Shown here one piece after another: positions 36,226 through 46,332 of a DNA stretch of 64,000 nucleotides. The stretch comes from Streptomyces sp. Z26 (GTDB taxonomy: Bacteria; Actinomycetota; Actinomycetes; Streptomycetales; Streptomycetaceae): positions 1,187,501-1,251,500 of the forward strand of contig NZ_RCHV01000002.1 of the NCBI RefSeq assembly GCF_003665095.1. Reading direction: 5' to 3'. The notes under the pieces are model-generated. The model was given only the letters and a program-made list of their open reading frames with translations. It did not search any database and was not told the DNA's origin. A program made the position numbers and the translations under genes. The first letter of the stretch is position 1; each line of letters opens with the position of its first letter.

Positions 36226-37350
36226 TCAGTACCCGCGCCGGTCGGGGTCGGGGTAGCCGTTGCCCGAGGTGTCGTAGCCGCTGCCCGACGTGTCGTACCC
36301 GTAGCCGTTGCCGTCGTCGTACCCGCCGTCGCCGTAGCCGCTCTGGTACGGGTACGCCGAGGGGTCCGGCTGCTGGCCGACGGGGTCGCGCTGCTGCGGC
36401 ATCCACACGCCGCCCGGGGGCGTCTGCTGGTAACCGCCGTCGGCGTACCCGGTGGAGCCGCCGTCGGCGTAGTAGCCCTGCTGCGGCTGCTGCTGCGCGT
36501 ACGGGTCGTCGCCGCCGACGTACTGCGTGCCGTAGCCGTCGGAGCCGTACCCGTCGCCGGAGTACCCGCCCGTGTCCGTGCCGTACCCGTCCTGCGTGCC
36601 GTAGCCGCCGCCCGAGGTGTCGTAACCACTGCCCGACGTGTCGTACGAGGCGGAGTTCGCGGCGTACGGGTCGGCGGCGTCGTAGCCGCCGCCGTTGCCG
36701 AAGACGTCGCCCCCGCCGTAGCCGTCCCCGTAACCGTCGCCGTACGGCTGCTCGCCGCCGTAGCCGTTCCCGTAGGTCGCGTACGCGTCCTGCTGCCCGT
36801 AGCCGTGCGCGTACTCGTCGCCCCCGGCCGCCTGCGGCTGCACCTGCGTCTGGTCGTGCGCCGGGTAGCCGTCCCGGCCGTAGCCGTCGTACCCCGCGTA
36901 GCCGTCGGGCGCGCCGCCGATCCGGTCGTCGCCGCGGTCGTAGACGCCGTACTCGCTGGTGTCGTCGGGCATCGGCTGCGGCGCGTACGTCTCCACCTCG
37001 GAGACCTCCAGCACCGGTTCGGCGTCGACCGGCGGCAGCGGCTCCATGCCGCCCTCGCCGTCGCCCTCGCGGCGGCGACGGCTGGAGCCCGGCTTGCCGC
37101 CGAGCGCCCAGCCGGTGGAGAAGCCGCGACGGTACGAGAGGGTCACGAAGGTCTGGCCGATGGCGAACGCGACGGCGCCCACCGTGATCACGGGGATCGA
37201 CGACATGGCGACCACGCCGACCACCACGGTGGCGAAGCCCGCGAACGCCACCAACCGCCAGCGCAGCCGCGCCTTGTACTGGAGCAGTACCTCGCCGAGC
37301 AGCCACAGCGCGACGACTCCGAACGCTATGTAGAGGACCGTCCAGCCCAT
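36226..37350 (-). CDS. Membrane protein with long Tyr/Gly/Asp-rich low-complexity tail
   Basis: 374 residues. The N terminus has three hydrophobic segments (about 4-22, 30-50 and 53-72) with the cytosolic-type YRRGFSTGWALGGKPGSSRR next. From about residue 120 to the end the chain is almost only Gly, Tyr, Asp, Gln, Ser and Ala, with repeated units such as YDTSGSGYDTSGGGY and a near copy close to the C terminus. This resembles prion-like, aromatic sticker sequences. Function not known; the gene is metF's downstream neighbour on the same strand (39-nt gap). Confidence 0.85.
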   Translation of the reverse strand: MGWTVLYIAFGVVALWLLGEVLLQYKARLRWRLVAFAGFATVVVGVVAMSSIPVITVGAVAFAIGQTFVTLSYRRGFSTGWALGGKPGSSRRRREGDGEGGMEPLPPVDAEPVLEVSEVETYAPQPMPDDTSEYGVYDRGDDRIGGAPDGYAGYDGYGRDGYPAHDQTQVQPQAAGGDEYAHGYGQQDAYATYGNGYGGEQPYGDGYGDGYGGGDVFGNGGGYDAADPYAANSASYDTSGSGYDTSGGGYGTQDGYGTDTGGYSGDGYGSDGYGTQYVGGDDPYAQQQPQQGYYADGGSTGYADGGYQQTPPGGVWMPQQRDPVGQQPDPSAYPYQSGYGDGGYDDGNGYGYDTSGSGYDTSGNGYPDPDRRGY

Positions 37351-37389
37351 GTACGCCCTCTTCCCGCCGCCACCCTGGCCCGGCTCAGC

Positions 37390-38328
37390 TCACGTCTGCG
37401 CGGTCCGGCCCGGGGACCGCCTGTGGAGTCCCAGATTCTCGTAGATCTCAAGCGTCGCCGTGGAGTGGTTCAGCGTGATGAAGTGCAGACCGGGGATGTC
37501 CTCGGCCAGCAGTCCCGCGCACAGCTCCGTCGCGTACTCGATTCCGATCGAGCGTACAGCCGCCGGATCGTCCTTCGCCGCGTGGATGCGCTCCACGAGG
37601 CCGTCGGGGAAGCGGGCGTTGCTCAGCTCGGCCAGCCGCTCGATCTGGGCCACGCTCGTGACCGGCATGATCTCCGGAATGATCGGGGTCGCGCAGCCGA
37701 GCGCGGCAGCACTGTCCCGCAGCCGCAGATAGTCCTCGGCGTGGAAGAACATCTGGGTGATCGCGTAGTCCGCGCCCGCCCGGCACTTGTCGACGAAGTG
37801 CCGTACGTCCGTGTCCCGGTCCGTCGAACGCGGGTGCATCTCGGGGAAGGCGGCGACGCCGACGCAGAAGTCCCCTGCCTCCTTGACCAGTTGGACCAGC
37901 TCCGAGGCGTACGTCACGCCCTCCGGGTGGCGCACCCACTCCCCCATCGGGTCGCCGGGCGGGTCGCCGCGGATCGCGAGGACGTTGCGGATGCCCGCCG
38001 CCGCGTACTGGCCGATGACGTTGCGGAGTTCGGCGCGCGAGTGGTTGACGGCGGTGAGGTGCGCGACGGGCGTCAGCGTCGTCTCGTTGGCGATCCGCTC
38101 GGTGTTCCGGACCGTGCCCTCGCGGGAGGACCCGCCCGCGCCGTACGTCACCGACACGAAGGTGGGGGACACGGCCTCGATGCGGCGCAGGGCGTTCCAG
38201 AGACTTCGCTCGCCCTTCGCCGTCTTGGGGGCGAAGAACTCGAAGGAGAACGACTGTTCACCGGAGGCGAGCAGCTCTCGTACGGTCGGCGTACGGTCAG
38301 TCCTGGTGACAGGGGTGCCAAGGGCCAT
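37390..38328 (-). CDS. metF: Methylenetetrahydrofolate reductase
   Basis: Reduces 5,10-methylene-THF to 5-methyl-THF for methionine synthesis, with FAD. The start segment [18 protein letters not shown] carries the catalytic Glu, then [16 protein letters not shown], the FAD-binding [14 protein letters not shown] and the [12 protein letters not shown] motif. 312 residues, normal. A TAACCT hexamer (38335-38340, minus) ends 6 nt before the ATG, so the mRNA is probably leaderless. Confidence 0.97.
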   Translation of the reverse strand: MALGTPVTRTDRTPTVRELLASGEQSFSFEFFAPKTAKGERSLWNALRRIEAVSPTFVSVTYGAGGSSREGTVRNTERIANETTLTPVAHLTAVNHSRAELRNVIGQYAAAGIRNVLAIRGDPPGDPMGEWVRHPEGVTYASELVQLVKEAGDFCVGVAAFPEMHPRSTDRDTDVRHFVDKCRAGADYAITQMFFHAEDYLRLRDSAAALGCATPIIPEIMPVTSVAQIERLAELSNARFPDGLVERIHAAKDDPAAVRSIGIEYATELCAGLLAEDIPGLHFITLNHSTATLEIYENLGLHRRSPGRTAQT

Positions 38329-38334
38329 GCGTGC

Positions 38335-38340
38335 AGGTTA
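38335..38340 (-). promoter_or_regulatory. Leaderless -10 element of metF
   Basis: Minus-strand TAACCT, 6 nt before the metF ATG; the same hexamer and spacing occur at the DAHP synthase gene. Confidence 0.5.
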
Positions 38341-38473
38341 GCCGCCACCGCAAGTACGCCTCGCCCACGGTGGGGCGCTATGTCCCGGATGCCGGGATGC
38401 GGATCGGCGGAACGGGTGGCGGGTCCCTCCGGGGGCTCCCCGGCCTCCACGGCCCCCGCACGGCCCGCACGGG

Positions 38474-39166
38474 TCACCGCCCGGGTGACGGTCGGCGCTC
38501 CCGGAGCCGTCGCGCCAGCTCCGCGGTGGCGGCACCGGGGTCGGACGCCTCGGTGATCGCGCGGACGACCACCACCCGGCGGGCGCCCGCGTCGAGGACC
38601 TCGTCCAGGTTGGCGTGGTCGATGCCGCCGATGGCGAACCAGGGGCGGTCGGTGGCCAGCGACGCCGCGTACCGCACCAGGGGCAGGCCCGGCGCGTGCC
38701 GTCCCGGCTTGGTGGGCGTGGGCCAGCAGGGGCCGACGCAGAAGTAGTCGACGCCGGGGGCGGCGGCCGCGTCGTCGACCTCCGCCTCCGCGTGGGTGGA
38801 ACGGCCGACCAGCACCGGGTCGGCGGCGTCGTCACCGGCGGCGCTCCCCCGGAGGATCTCGCGCGCCACCGGCACGGGCAGGTCGCCCTGGCCGAGGTGG
38901 AGCACGTCGGAGCGGGCGGCGTACGCGAGGTCCGCGCGGTCGTTCACGGCGAGCAGCGCGCCGTGCCGACGGCAACTGTCGTGGAGCACCGCCAGGTGCT
39001 CCAACTCCTCGGCCGCCTCCATGCCCTTGTCCCGGAGCTGGAGCACGTCCACCCCGGAGGCGAGCACCTCGTCGGCGAACGCGCGCAGGTCGCCACGCTC
39101 CTTGCGGGCGTCCGTGCACAGGTACAGCCGGGCGTCGGCGAGCCGCTCACGGGCGGTGCGGGACAT
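38474..39166 (-). CDS. thiE: Thiamine-phosphate synthase
   Basis: Joins the thiazole and pyrimidine (HMP-PP) halves of thiamine. TIM-barrel protein of 230 residues with VLQLRDKGM, the [20 protein letters not shown] stretch, the phosphate-binding [15 protein letters not shown] and the closing [19 protein letters not shown] 39166 ([11 protein letters not shown]) is the start with GGGAG upstream; the longer frame is not coding. It is separate from thiOSG and has no TPP riboswitch of its own that I can see. Confidence 0.95.
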   Translation of the reverse strand: MSRTARERLADARLYLCTDARKERGDLRAFADEVLASGVDVLQLRDKGMEAAEELEHLAVLHDSCRRHGALLAVNDRADLAYAARSDVLHLGQGDLPVPVAREILRGSAAGDDAADPVLVGRSTHAEAEVDDAAAAPGVDYFCVGPCWPTPTKPGRHAPGLPLVRYAASLATDRPWFAIGGIDHANLDEVLDAGARRVVVVRAITEASDPGAATAELARRLRERRPSPGR

Positions 39167-39250
39167 ACGGGCGGCTCCCGGAAGGGGTGTACGGACCGCG
39201 CGCGGCGGCCCGTACACCCGTGGTCGAGTGGTGGGTGTCCGGCTGCGGGG

Positions 39251-39616
39251 TCAGACGGCGAGTGCCTGGGCCCGCCGCTTCACCTCGGTCCCGCGATTCT
39301 CCCGCAGGGCCTGCGCCGGGGTGCCGGGCAGGGTGTCATCCGGGGTGAACAGCCATTCCAGCATCTCCTCGTCGGTGAAGCCGTCGTCCTTGAGCAGGGT
39401 GATGGTGCCCGGCAGGCCCTTCACGATCCGGCCGTCGCCGATGAAGTCCGCCGGCACCTGGAGCACGCGGTTCTCCCCCCGGCGCACCGCGATCAGCTGG
39501 CCCTCCTTGACCAGCTGGCGGACGCGGGTCACGACGACGTCGAGCCGCTCGGCGATGTCGGGCAGCGTGAGCCAGTCGGGGACGAGAGCATCGGTCTTTG
39601 CGTCAATCTCGGTCAC
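39251..39616 (-). CDS. Rv2175c-family DNA-binding protein
   Basis: 121 residues. The middle holds a MerR/excisionase-like winged helix (LTLPDIAERLDVVVTRVRQL followed by VKEGQLIAVRRGENRV), and the C-terminal half matches Rv2175c of Mycobacterium, including GLPGTITLLKDDGFTDEEML. The mycobacterial protein binds DNA and is a substrate of the kinase PknL. GTG 39616 is chosen because upstream residues are out of family. Its target here is unknown; a PASTA kinase gene lies 4 kb away. Confidence 0.87.
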   Translation of the reverse strand: MTEIDAKTDALVPDWLTLPDIAERLDVVVTRVRQLVKEGQLIAVRRGENRVLQVPADFIGDGRIVKGLPGTITLLKDDGFTDEEMLEWLFTPDDTLPGTPAQALRENRGTEVKRRAQALAV

Positions 39617-39796
39617 GTATCCAGAGTGCCATCCCGCACTGACAGTCACTACCGCGGTGGCGAACGGACCTCGGCGGAAGTGCGGTCCCTCCCCGCGCAC
39701 GGCACACTCCGTCCCCACGCGGACACCCGCGCACCACCCCGTACCGGGACGGCGGTGAGGGCGGTGACGGCGGTGGAGAGGGCGGCGGGGTACGGG

Positions 39797-41026
39797 TCAG
39801 AGCGCCGTGCTCTTGAGCGGCGTCTCCGGGTCCGCCAGCAGCGCCGGGTCCACCGGGGTGTCCTTGCCGATCAGCCTGCGCGCCTGCGCCAGGTCGCGCG
39901 GGCGGCCGACGGCCAGCAGCGCGGTGAGCCTGCCGTCCCGCAGCCAGCACACGGACCAGGCGGCCTCGCCGAGGTCGCCGCGGCGCACCAGGGTGTCGCC
40001 CTCCGAGTGCTGCCCGATGTACTGCACGAAGCGCCCGAACTGCTCCGACCAGAAGTACGGCACCGGGTCGTACAGTTGGCCCTCCACCGCGTCACCGGCC
40101 GCGTCCGCCGCCACGTTCGCGGCGACGACGGCCGGTCCCTGCATCGCGTTGTCCCAGTGGTGCACCAGCAGCCGTCGGCCGTAGCGGGCGGACGGGAACG
40201 AGGCGCAGTCGCCCACCGCGTACACACCGGGCACCGTCGTACGCAGCCCCGCGTCGGCCCGTACGGAACCGTCCGCGCACAGTTCCACGCCCGAGCCGCG
40301 CAGCCAGCCCGTCGCGGGCCGGGCGCCGATGCCGACGACCACCGCGTCCGCGGCCAGCCGGGTGCCGTCCGCGAGGACCACGCCGCCGGGCTCGACGGAG
40401 GCCACCGCGACGCCCGTACGCAGCCCGGCGCCGCTCTGCTCGTACCAGGCGCGCATCGACTCCGTCAGCTCGGCGGGCAGCGCGCCGGGCAGCGGCCGGT
40501 CCGCGGCCTCCACCACGGTCACCTCGCAGCCCGCCTCGCGCGCGGCGGTCGCGAACTCCGCGCCGATCCAGCCCGCGCCGACCACGACGAACGCGCCGCG
40601 CTTCTCCAGCACCGGCCGCAGCCGCACCGCGTCGTCCAGGGTGCGCAGCACGTACACGTCGGGGAGCGTCGCGGTGCCGGGCAGCGTGACCGGGTCGGCG
40701 CCGGTGGCGAGCACCAGCCGGTCGTACGCCAGCGGGCCCGCGTCGGTGTCGACCTCGCGCGCGTCGGGTCGGAGGCCGGTGACGCCGCGGCCGAGGGCGA
40801 GTTCGACGTCGAGGGCGCCGAAGTCGATGTCGAACGCCGAGCCCTCGGTCCTGCCCAGCAGCACCGCCTTGGACAGCGGCGGCCTGTCGTACGGCTGGTG
40901 GGGCTCCGCGCCGACCAGCGTGACGGGACCGGTCCAGCCGCGCTCGCGGAGCTGGACGGCGGTCTGCACCCCGGCCATGCCCGCTCCGGCGATCACGACC
41001 CGCTGCGTGCTCTGACTGTCGTTCAC
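39797..41026 (-). CDS. Ferredoxin reductase-like NAD(P)/FAD oxidoreductase
   Basis: 409 residues with two Rossmann folds: FAD loop VVIAGAGMAGVQTAVQLRER (about 10-29) and NAD(P)H loop FVVVGAGWIGAEFATAAREA (about 148-167). YDRPPLSKAVL, VLATGADP and the FAD-contacting VYAVGDCASFPS are diagnostic of the ferredoxin/rubredoxin/putidaredoxin reductase group. The C-terminal reductase domain contains WSEQFGRFVQYIGQH. It is divergent from the thiO operon, so a link with thiamine is possible but unproven; no ferredoxin gene lies beside it. Confidence 0.9.
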   Translation of the reverse strand: MNDSQSTQRVVIAGAGMAGVQTAVQLRERGWTGPVTLVGAEPHQPYDRPPLSKAVLLGRTEGSAFDIDFGALDVELALGRGVTGLRPDAREVDTDAGPLAYDRLVLATGADPVTLPGTATLPDVYVLRTLDDAVRLRPVLEKRGAFVVVGAGWIGAEFATAAREAGCEVTVVEAADRPLPGALPAELTESMRAWYEQSGAGLRTGVAVASVEPGGVVLADGTRLAADAVVVGIGARPATGWLRGSGVELCADGSVRADAGLRTTVPGVYAVGDCASFPSARYGRRLLVHHWDNAMQGPAVVAANVAADAAGDAVEGQLYDPVPYFWSEQFGRFVQYIGQHSEGDTLVRRGDLGEAAWSVCWLRDGRLTALLAVGRPRDLAQARRLIGKDTPVDPALLADPETPLKSTAL

Positions 41027-41134
41027 GCGGACACCCTATCCGTGCCCCCGCCCCCTGCGGCGGCCGGGAGCGGCCCTCCCACGGGGCCGACGCGGGCGGT
41101 GGGCGGGCCCCGACGGGTACGCGGGGAGGGGCAG

Positions 41135-41140
41135 TACGCT
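41135..41140 (+). promoter_or_regulatory. Candidate -10 element of the thiO operon
   Basis: TACGCT, about 17 nt ahead of the TPP riboswitch, places the transcript start near 41147. No good -35 is seen. Confidence 0.45.
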
Positions 41141-41156
41141 GGCCGGAGCACGCACA

Positions 41157-41244
41157 CCGCGGGAGCCCGGACGGACCGGGCTGAGAGGGAGGCTGACCGG
41201 CCTCCGACCGTACGCACCTGATCCGGGTCATGCCGGCGAAGGGA
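41157..41244 (+). promoter_or_regulatory. TPP (THI-box) riboswitch
   Basis: Conserved aptamer parts are in order: GGGAGCCC (41161-41168), the pyrimidine-sensing GGGCTGAGAGGGA (41178-41190), a variable hairpin, then CACCTGATCCGGGTCATGCC (41215-41234) and GCGAAGGGA closing P1. The ribosome site of thiO (GGGAGGA near 41241-41247) lies at its 3' edge, so ligand binding most simply hides that site. Confidence 0.95.
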
Positions 41245-41258
41245 GGAGCCGCGCCATC

Positions 41259-42535
41259 ATGGGCACGGAAAGCGGGAGGAACACCACGGGCGCCGGGCCC
41301 CGTACAGGCGCCGCGTGCGTCCGCGCGCGCCCCGCCGACGTCCTCGTCCTCGGCGGCGGCCTCATCGGCCTCGTCACCGCGTGGCGGGCGGCGCAGCGCG
41401 GGCTGCGCACGGAGGTGGTCGACCCCGCGCCGGGCGGCGGCGCCGCGCGGGTCGCGGCCGGGATGCTGGCGGCGGTCACCGAGCTGCACCACGGCGAGGA
41501 GGCGCTGCTGCGCCTCAATCTCCGTTCCGCCGCCCGCTTTCCGGCGTTCGTCGAGGAGCTGGCGGAGGCGGGCGGGCGCGACGTGGGCCACCGTACGAGC
41601 GGCACGCTCGCCGTCGCGCTGGACGCCGACGACCGCGCGCAGTTGCGGGAACTGCACGCGCTCCAGCTGCGCCACGGGCTGGAGTCGGAGTGGCTGACCG
41701 GCCGCGAGTGCCGCCGGCTGGAGCCGATGCTCGCCCCGTCCGTACGGGGCGGGCTGCGCGTGGACGGCGACCACCAGGTCGATCCGCGGCGCCTCGCGGC
41801 CGCCCTCGTCGCCGCCTGCGGGCGCGCGGGCGTCGTTTTCGTACGGTCGTCGGCGGCGCGGCTGTCCGTCGTACGGGACCGCGCGGTGGGCGCCGTGCTG
41901 GACGACGGGACGGAGCGGCGGGCGGACCGCACGGTGCTGGCGACCGGCTCGTACAGTGGCGCGCTGGCGGGGGTGCCGGACGCGCTGCGGCCGCCCGTAC
42001 GGCCGGTGAAGGGGCAGGTGGTGCGGCTGCGGGTGCCGCCCGCCCACGGCCCGTTCCTGTCGCGCACGGTGCGCGCGGTCGTCCGCGGCGGGGCCGTGTA
42101 CCTGGTGCCGCGCGCCGACGGCGAGCTGGTCGTCGGCGCCACCAGCGAGGAGCTGGGCTGGGACACGACGGTCACGGCGGGCGGCGTGTACGAACTGCTG
42201 CGCGACGCCCACGAGTTGGTGCCGGGCGTCACGGAACTCCCGCTGGCCGAGACCGGCGCCGGACTGCGCCCGGCCACCCCGACAACGCGCCGCTGCTGGG
42301 CCCGTCCGGCCTCCCCGGGCTCCATCTGGCCACCGGGCACCACCGCAACGGGGTGCTGCTCACCCCGGTGACCGGGGACGCGATGGGCGAGCTGCTGGCG
42401 ACGGGTGAACTGCCCGCGTACGCGCGGCCGTTCAGCGCGGACAGGTTCGGCGCGGGCGGGCCCGACGCGGGTGGATCGGCAGGCGGTGCCCCGGGGGACG
42501 ACTCCCGGCGGACGACACGGCAGGAGGCCCTCTGA
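41259..42535 (+). pseudogene. thiO: Glycine oxidase ThiO, frameshifted as sequenced
   Basis: ThiO oxidises glycine to the imine used for the thiazole ring. From ATG 41259 the frame shows the FAD loop VLVLGGGLIGLVTAWRAAQR, GGGAARVAAGMLAAVTE and VKGQVVRLRVP, as in intact ThiO. At 42280/42281 the reading changes: the frame continues as nonsense to a stop at 42371. In the frame one base back, the expected C terminus follows (DNAPLLGPSGLPGLHLATGH, then NGVLLTPVTGDA) and ends at 42535, overlapping thiS. One G is missing in CCCCGACAAC. Restored, the protein would have 425 residues. This is either a true mutation or a sequencing error. Confidence 0.85.
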
Positions 42536-42753
42536 TGACGACCGGCACGCACACCCGCGTCACCGTCAACGGCGCACCCCGCGAGGTGCCCGCCGACCTC
42601 ACCCTCGACCGGCTGGTGGCCACCTTCTCCACCGCCCCGACCGGTGTGGCGGCGGCGCTCAACGAGGCCGTCGTTCCGCGCCGCCGGTGGCCCGACACCC
42701 CGCTCGCGGACGGCGACCGGATCGAGATCCTCACGGCAGTCCAGGGAGGCTGA
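42535..42753 (+). CDS. thiS: ThiS sulfur carrier protein
   Basis: 72-residue beta-grasp protein whose C-terminal GG (AVQGG) carries the thiocarboxylate used for thiazole synthesis. The start MTTGTHTRVTVNGAPREVPA and LAALNE-like VAAALNEAVVPR fit ThiS. ATG overlaps the stop of the restored thiO frame (TGATG) and it is 6 nt before thiG, so all three genes should be coupled. Confidence 0.95.
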   Translation: MTTGTHTRVTVNGAPREVPADLTLDRLVATFSTAPTGVAAALNEAVVPRRRWPDTPLADGDRIEILTAVQGG

Positions 42754-43681
<928 letters not shown>

Positions 43682-43769
43682 TCCCGTCGTCGCACGCGAC
43701 TTGTCACACTTACGTCCCGGTGGGCGCCGCCCGGCGTACGGGGCGGGGGGGCTTGTCGGCGGCCCCTCG

Positions 43770-43775
43770 TAGACT
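43770..43775 (+). promoter_or_regulatory. Leaderless -10 element of the PASTA kinase gene
   Basis: TAGACT is followed after 7 nt by GTG 43783, without a ribosome site. Confidence 0.55.
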
Positions 43776-43782
43776 CGGTGCC

Positions 43783-45891
43783 GTGGACAGGACCCTTCAC
43801 GACCCGTTGGTGGGGCAGGTGCTCGACGGGCGCTACCGCGTCGAGGCGCGCATCGCCGTCGGCGGCATGGCCACGGTGTACCGCGCCGTGGACACCCGCC
43901 TCGACCGCGTGCTGGCACTGAAGGTGATGCACCCTTCGCTCGCCGTGGACGAGCTGTTCGTCGACCGCTTCATCCGCGAGGCGAAGTCCGCGGCCCGGCT
44001 CGCCCACCCCAACGTGGTCGCCGTCTTCGACCAGGGCACCGACGGCGGCTACGTCTACCTGGCGATGGAGTACGTCGCCGGACGCACCCTCCGCGACCTG
44101 CTGCGGGAGCGCGGGGCGCTGCGGCCGCGCGCCGCGTTCGACGTGCTGGAGCCGATGCTGTCGGCGCTCGGCGCCGCGCACCACGCGGGGCTCGTCCACC
44201 GGGACATGAAGCCGGAGAACGTGTTGATCGGCGACGACGGCTCCGTCAAGGTCGCGGACTTCGGGCTGGTGCGCACGGTCGACGGGCAGACCTCGTCCAG
44301 CACCGGGCAGCTCATGGGCACGATCTCGTACCTGGCGCCGGAGCAGATCGAGGACGGCGTCTCCGATCCCCGCTCCGACCTGTACGCGTGCGGTGTCCTC
44401 CTCTACGAGATGCTGACCGGCGCCAAGCCGCACTCCCCCGGCACCCCGGCCGCCGTCCTCTACCAACACCTGCACGAGGGCATCCCCGCCCCGTCCGGCC
44501 TCGTCCCCGGCCTGGCCCCGCAGCTCGACGAGCTGGTCGCGCGCACGACGGCGCGGGCCCCCGCGGACCGCCCGGACGACGCGCTGGCGCTGCTGGCGGA
44601 GGTCCGTACGGCGCGGGCGGCGCTCACCGGCGAGCAGTTGGAGGCGCTGCCGCCGGGCGCGCGTACGGACGCGGAGCACGGCGACCGCACCCTCTCCCTC
44701 GGCTGCGGGAACGGCGGCGGCGACGGCCGCTCGGCCGGTGACGCCGAGGCCACGAGCGTGCTCCCGTACGACACGGCGGTCACGGAGCCGGTCCCGTACG
44801 GGCCGGGCACCCGGCGCGAAGGCGGCGCGGGCACGGACCACACCACGGCCGAGCTGGGCGTGGTGGCGCCGGACGGCGCGGGACCGGGCGCCGCGGGACC
44901 GGGCGCCGTCGGGCTGGGCGCCGTGGGGCTGGCGGACTTCGCGGGCGACGACACGGCGGAGCACGGCGCGGACGCCGCCGGGACGGCGCCGCCGGGCGGG
45001 CACGCGGGCGGGCCGGGGCGGGGGCCGTGGCGGCCGTCGCTGCTGGTGCTGACGGGCGTGCTGCTCGTGCTGCTGCTCGGCGGCGGCGCCTGGTACCTGA
45101 CCAGCGGGCAGTCCGTGAAGACCCCCGCCGTGCTGGACATGACCGAGGCCGAGGCGCGCGAGACGCTGGAGGAGGCGGGCCTCGACGTGGACGTCGAACG
45201 GGACCACAGCCTGCGCGTGCAGCGTGGCCGGGTCATCGAGACGTCGCCCGCCCCCGGCGAGACGTCCGACGGCGACGTCACCATCGTCGTCTCGCGCGGC
45301 CCGGAGATCGTCAAGGTGCCGGACCTGGCGGGCATGCCCCTGGACGAGGCGCGGGCGAAGCTCAAGGGCGTCGGCCTGGACCCCGGCATCGTCACGCGGG
45401 AGTTCGACGCGGAGACGGCGCGGGGCTCCGTCCTGCGCACCAAGCCCGACGCCGGTACGGAGAAGCGGCCGGGCTCGGCGGTCGCCCTGACCGTCTCCAA
45501 GGGCGAGGTGATCCCGGCCCCGGACCTCGTCGGCGACGACGAGGACGACGCGCGGGACGCGCTGGAGGAGCTGGGCCTGAAGGTGCGCGTCGCCCAGCAG
45601 CGGGTGTTCTCCGACGAGGACGAGGGGAAGGTCGCCGAGCAGTCCCCGAGCGAGGACGCGCCGCTGGCCGAGGGCGACACCGTCACCCTCACCCTCTCCA
45701 AGGGGCAGGACATGGTGTCCGTCCCGGACGTCGGCGGCCAGGACGCCGACGAGGCGCGGGAGGCGCTGGAGGACGCGGGCTTCTCGGTGAAGGTGCGGAA
45801 GCTGTTCTTCGCGGACCGCGTCTTCAACCAGTCGCCCGAGGGCGGCGACGAGGCGCCGCGCGGCTCCGAGGTCACCATCTGGGTCCGCTGA
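43783..45891 (+). CDS. pknB: PASTA-domain Ser/Thr protein kinase (PknB/Stk1 type)
   Basis: Membrane receptor kinase that senses peptidoglycan fragments and phosphorylates division and wall proteins. Cytosolic kinase domain about residues 16-280: Gly-rich loop VGGMATVY (26-33), Lys47, catalytic HRDMKPEN (139-146), DFG at 159-161. A low-complexity Gly/Ala juxtamembrane stretch (about 290-415) leads to one helix (about 419-439) and four PASTA repeats (about 443-702). 702 residues from GTG 43783. S. coelicolor PkaF lies in the same place, as I recall. Confidence 0.95.
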   Translation: MDRTLHDPLVGQVLDGRYRVEARIAVGGMATVYRAVDTRLDRVLALKVMHPSLAVDELFVDRFIREAKSAARLAHPNVVAVFDQGTDGGYVYLAMEYVAGRTLRDLLRERGALRPRAAFDVLEPMLSALGAAHHAGLVHRDMKPENVLIGDDGSVKVADFGLVRTVDGQTSSSTGQLMGTISYLAPEQIEDGVSDPRSDLYACGVLLYEMLTGAKPHSPGTPAAVLYQHLHEGIPAPSGLVPGLAPQLDELVARTTARAPADRPDDALALLAEVRTARAALTGEQLEALPPGARTDAEHGDRTLSLGCGNGGGDGRSAGDAEATSVLPYDTAVTEPVPYGPGTRREGGAGTDHTTAELGVVAPDGAGPGAAGPGAVGLGAVGLADFAGDDTAEHGADAAGTAPPGGHAGGPGRGPWRPSLLVLTGVLLVLLLGGGAWYLTSGQSVKTPAVLDMTEAEARETLEEAGLDVDVERDHSLRVQRGRVIETSPAPGETSDGDVTIVVSRGPEIVKVPDLAGMPLDEARAKLKGVGLDPGIVTREFDAETARGSVLRTKPDAGTEKRPGSAVALTVSKGEVIPAPDLVGDDEDDARDALEELGLKVRVAQQRVFSDEDEGKVAEQSPSEDAPLAEGDTVTLTLSKGQDMVSVPDVGGQDADEAREALEDAGFSVKVRKLFFADRVFNQSPEGGDEAPRGSEVTIWVR

Positions 45892-46332
45892 GGCCCTCCG
45901 CTCCTCCCGACCACGGCACCTCCCGACCACCGCGCCTCCCCACCCCGCGCCCGCCCGCTGACACGGCCGCCACGGCCGGGATTCCGCGCGCCCTCGTACG
46001 GGCTTCCCCCGCGCCCTCGCACGGCTCACCTCATGCGCTTCTGCGAACACCCCTCGTGTCGCCGGAGGGGGTCCGCTGTGAGCCCGCACATAGGACCCAG
46101 ATCACTTACGACCGGGATTAGCAGGAAATACCGGACAGTTCACCGCGCCCGCGCCAGGGCGATACACCCGCTCTGTGCCGTTCTCACGAATCCGGGTAGT
46201 ACGTCACACTTTTGATCTGCGAATTCTCAGGCCCTAACAATTGCCGGCGTCGCACGGTGCCGCGAACAGCTCGCGGTCCCGTTGCCCCGTCCCCCGCGTC
46301 AGCGACGCACGCGATCGAAAGGCCGCTCGTTC
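45892..46332. other. Intergenic region upstream of the transglycosylase gene
   Basis: 441 nt, more AT-rich from 46085 on. It contains the promoter listed at 46212-46241. I looked for a c-di-AMP (ydaO-type) riboswitch, known upstream of wall hydrolases in actinobacteria, and did not find its conserved blocks. Confidence 0.5.
46212..46241 (+). promoter_or_regulatory. Candidate promoter of the transglycosylase gene
   Basis: TTGATC (46212-46217), a 17-nt spacer and TAACAAT (46235-46241) resemble a housekeeping promoter. The leader would be about 85 nt. Confidence 0.5.

Noticed and set aside
45892..46332. Possible c-di-AMP riboswitch before the transglycosylase gene
   Set aside because: The conserved aptamer blocks are not found, only an ordinary promoter and leader.
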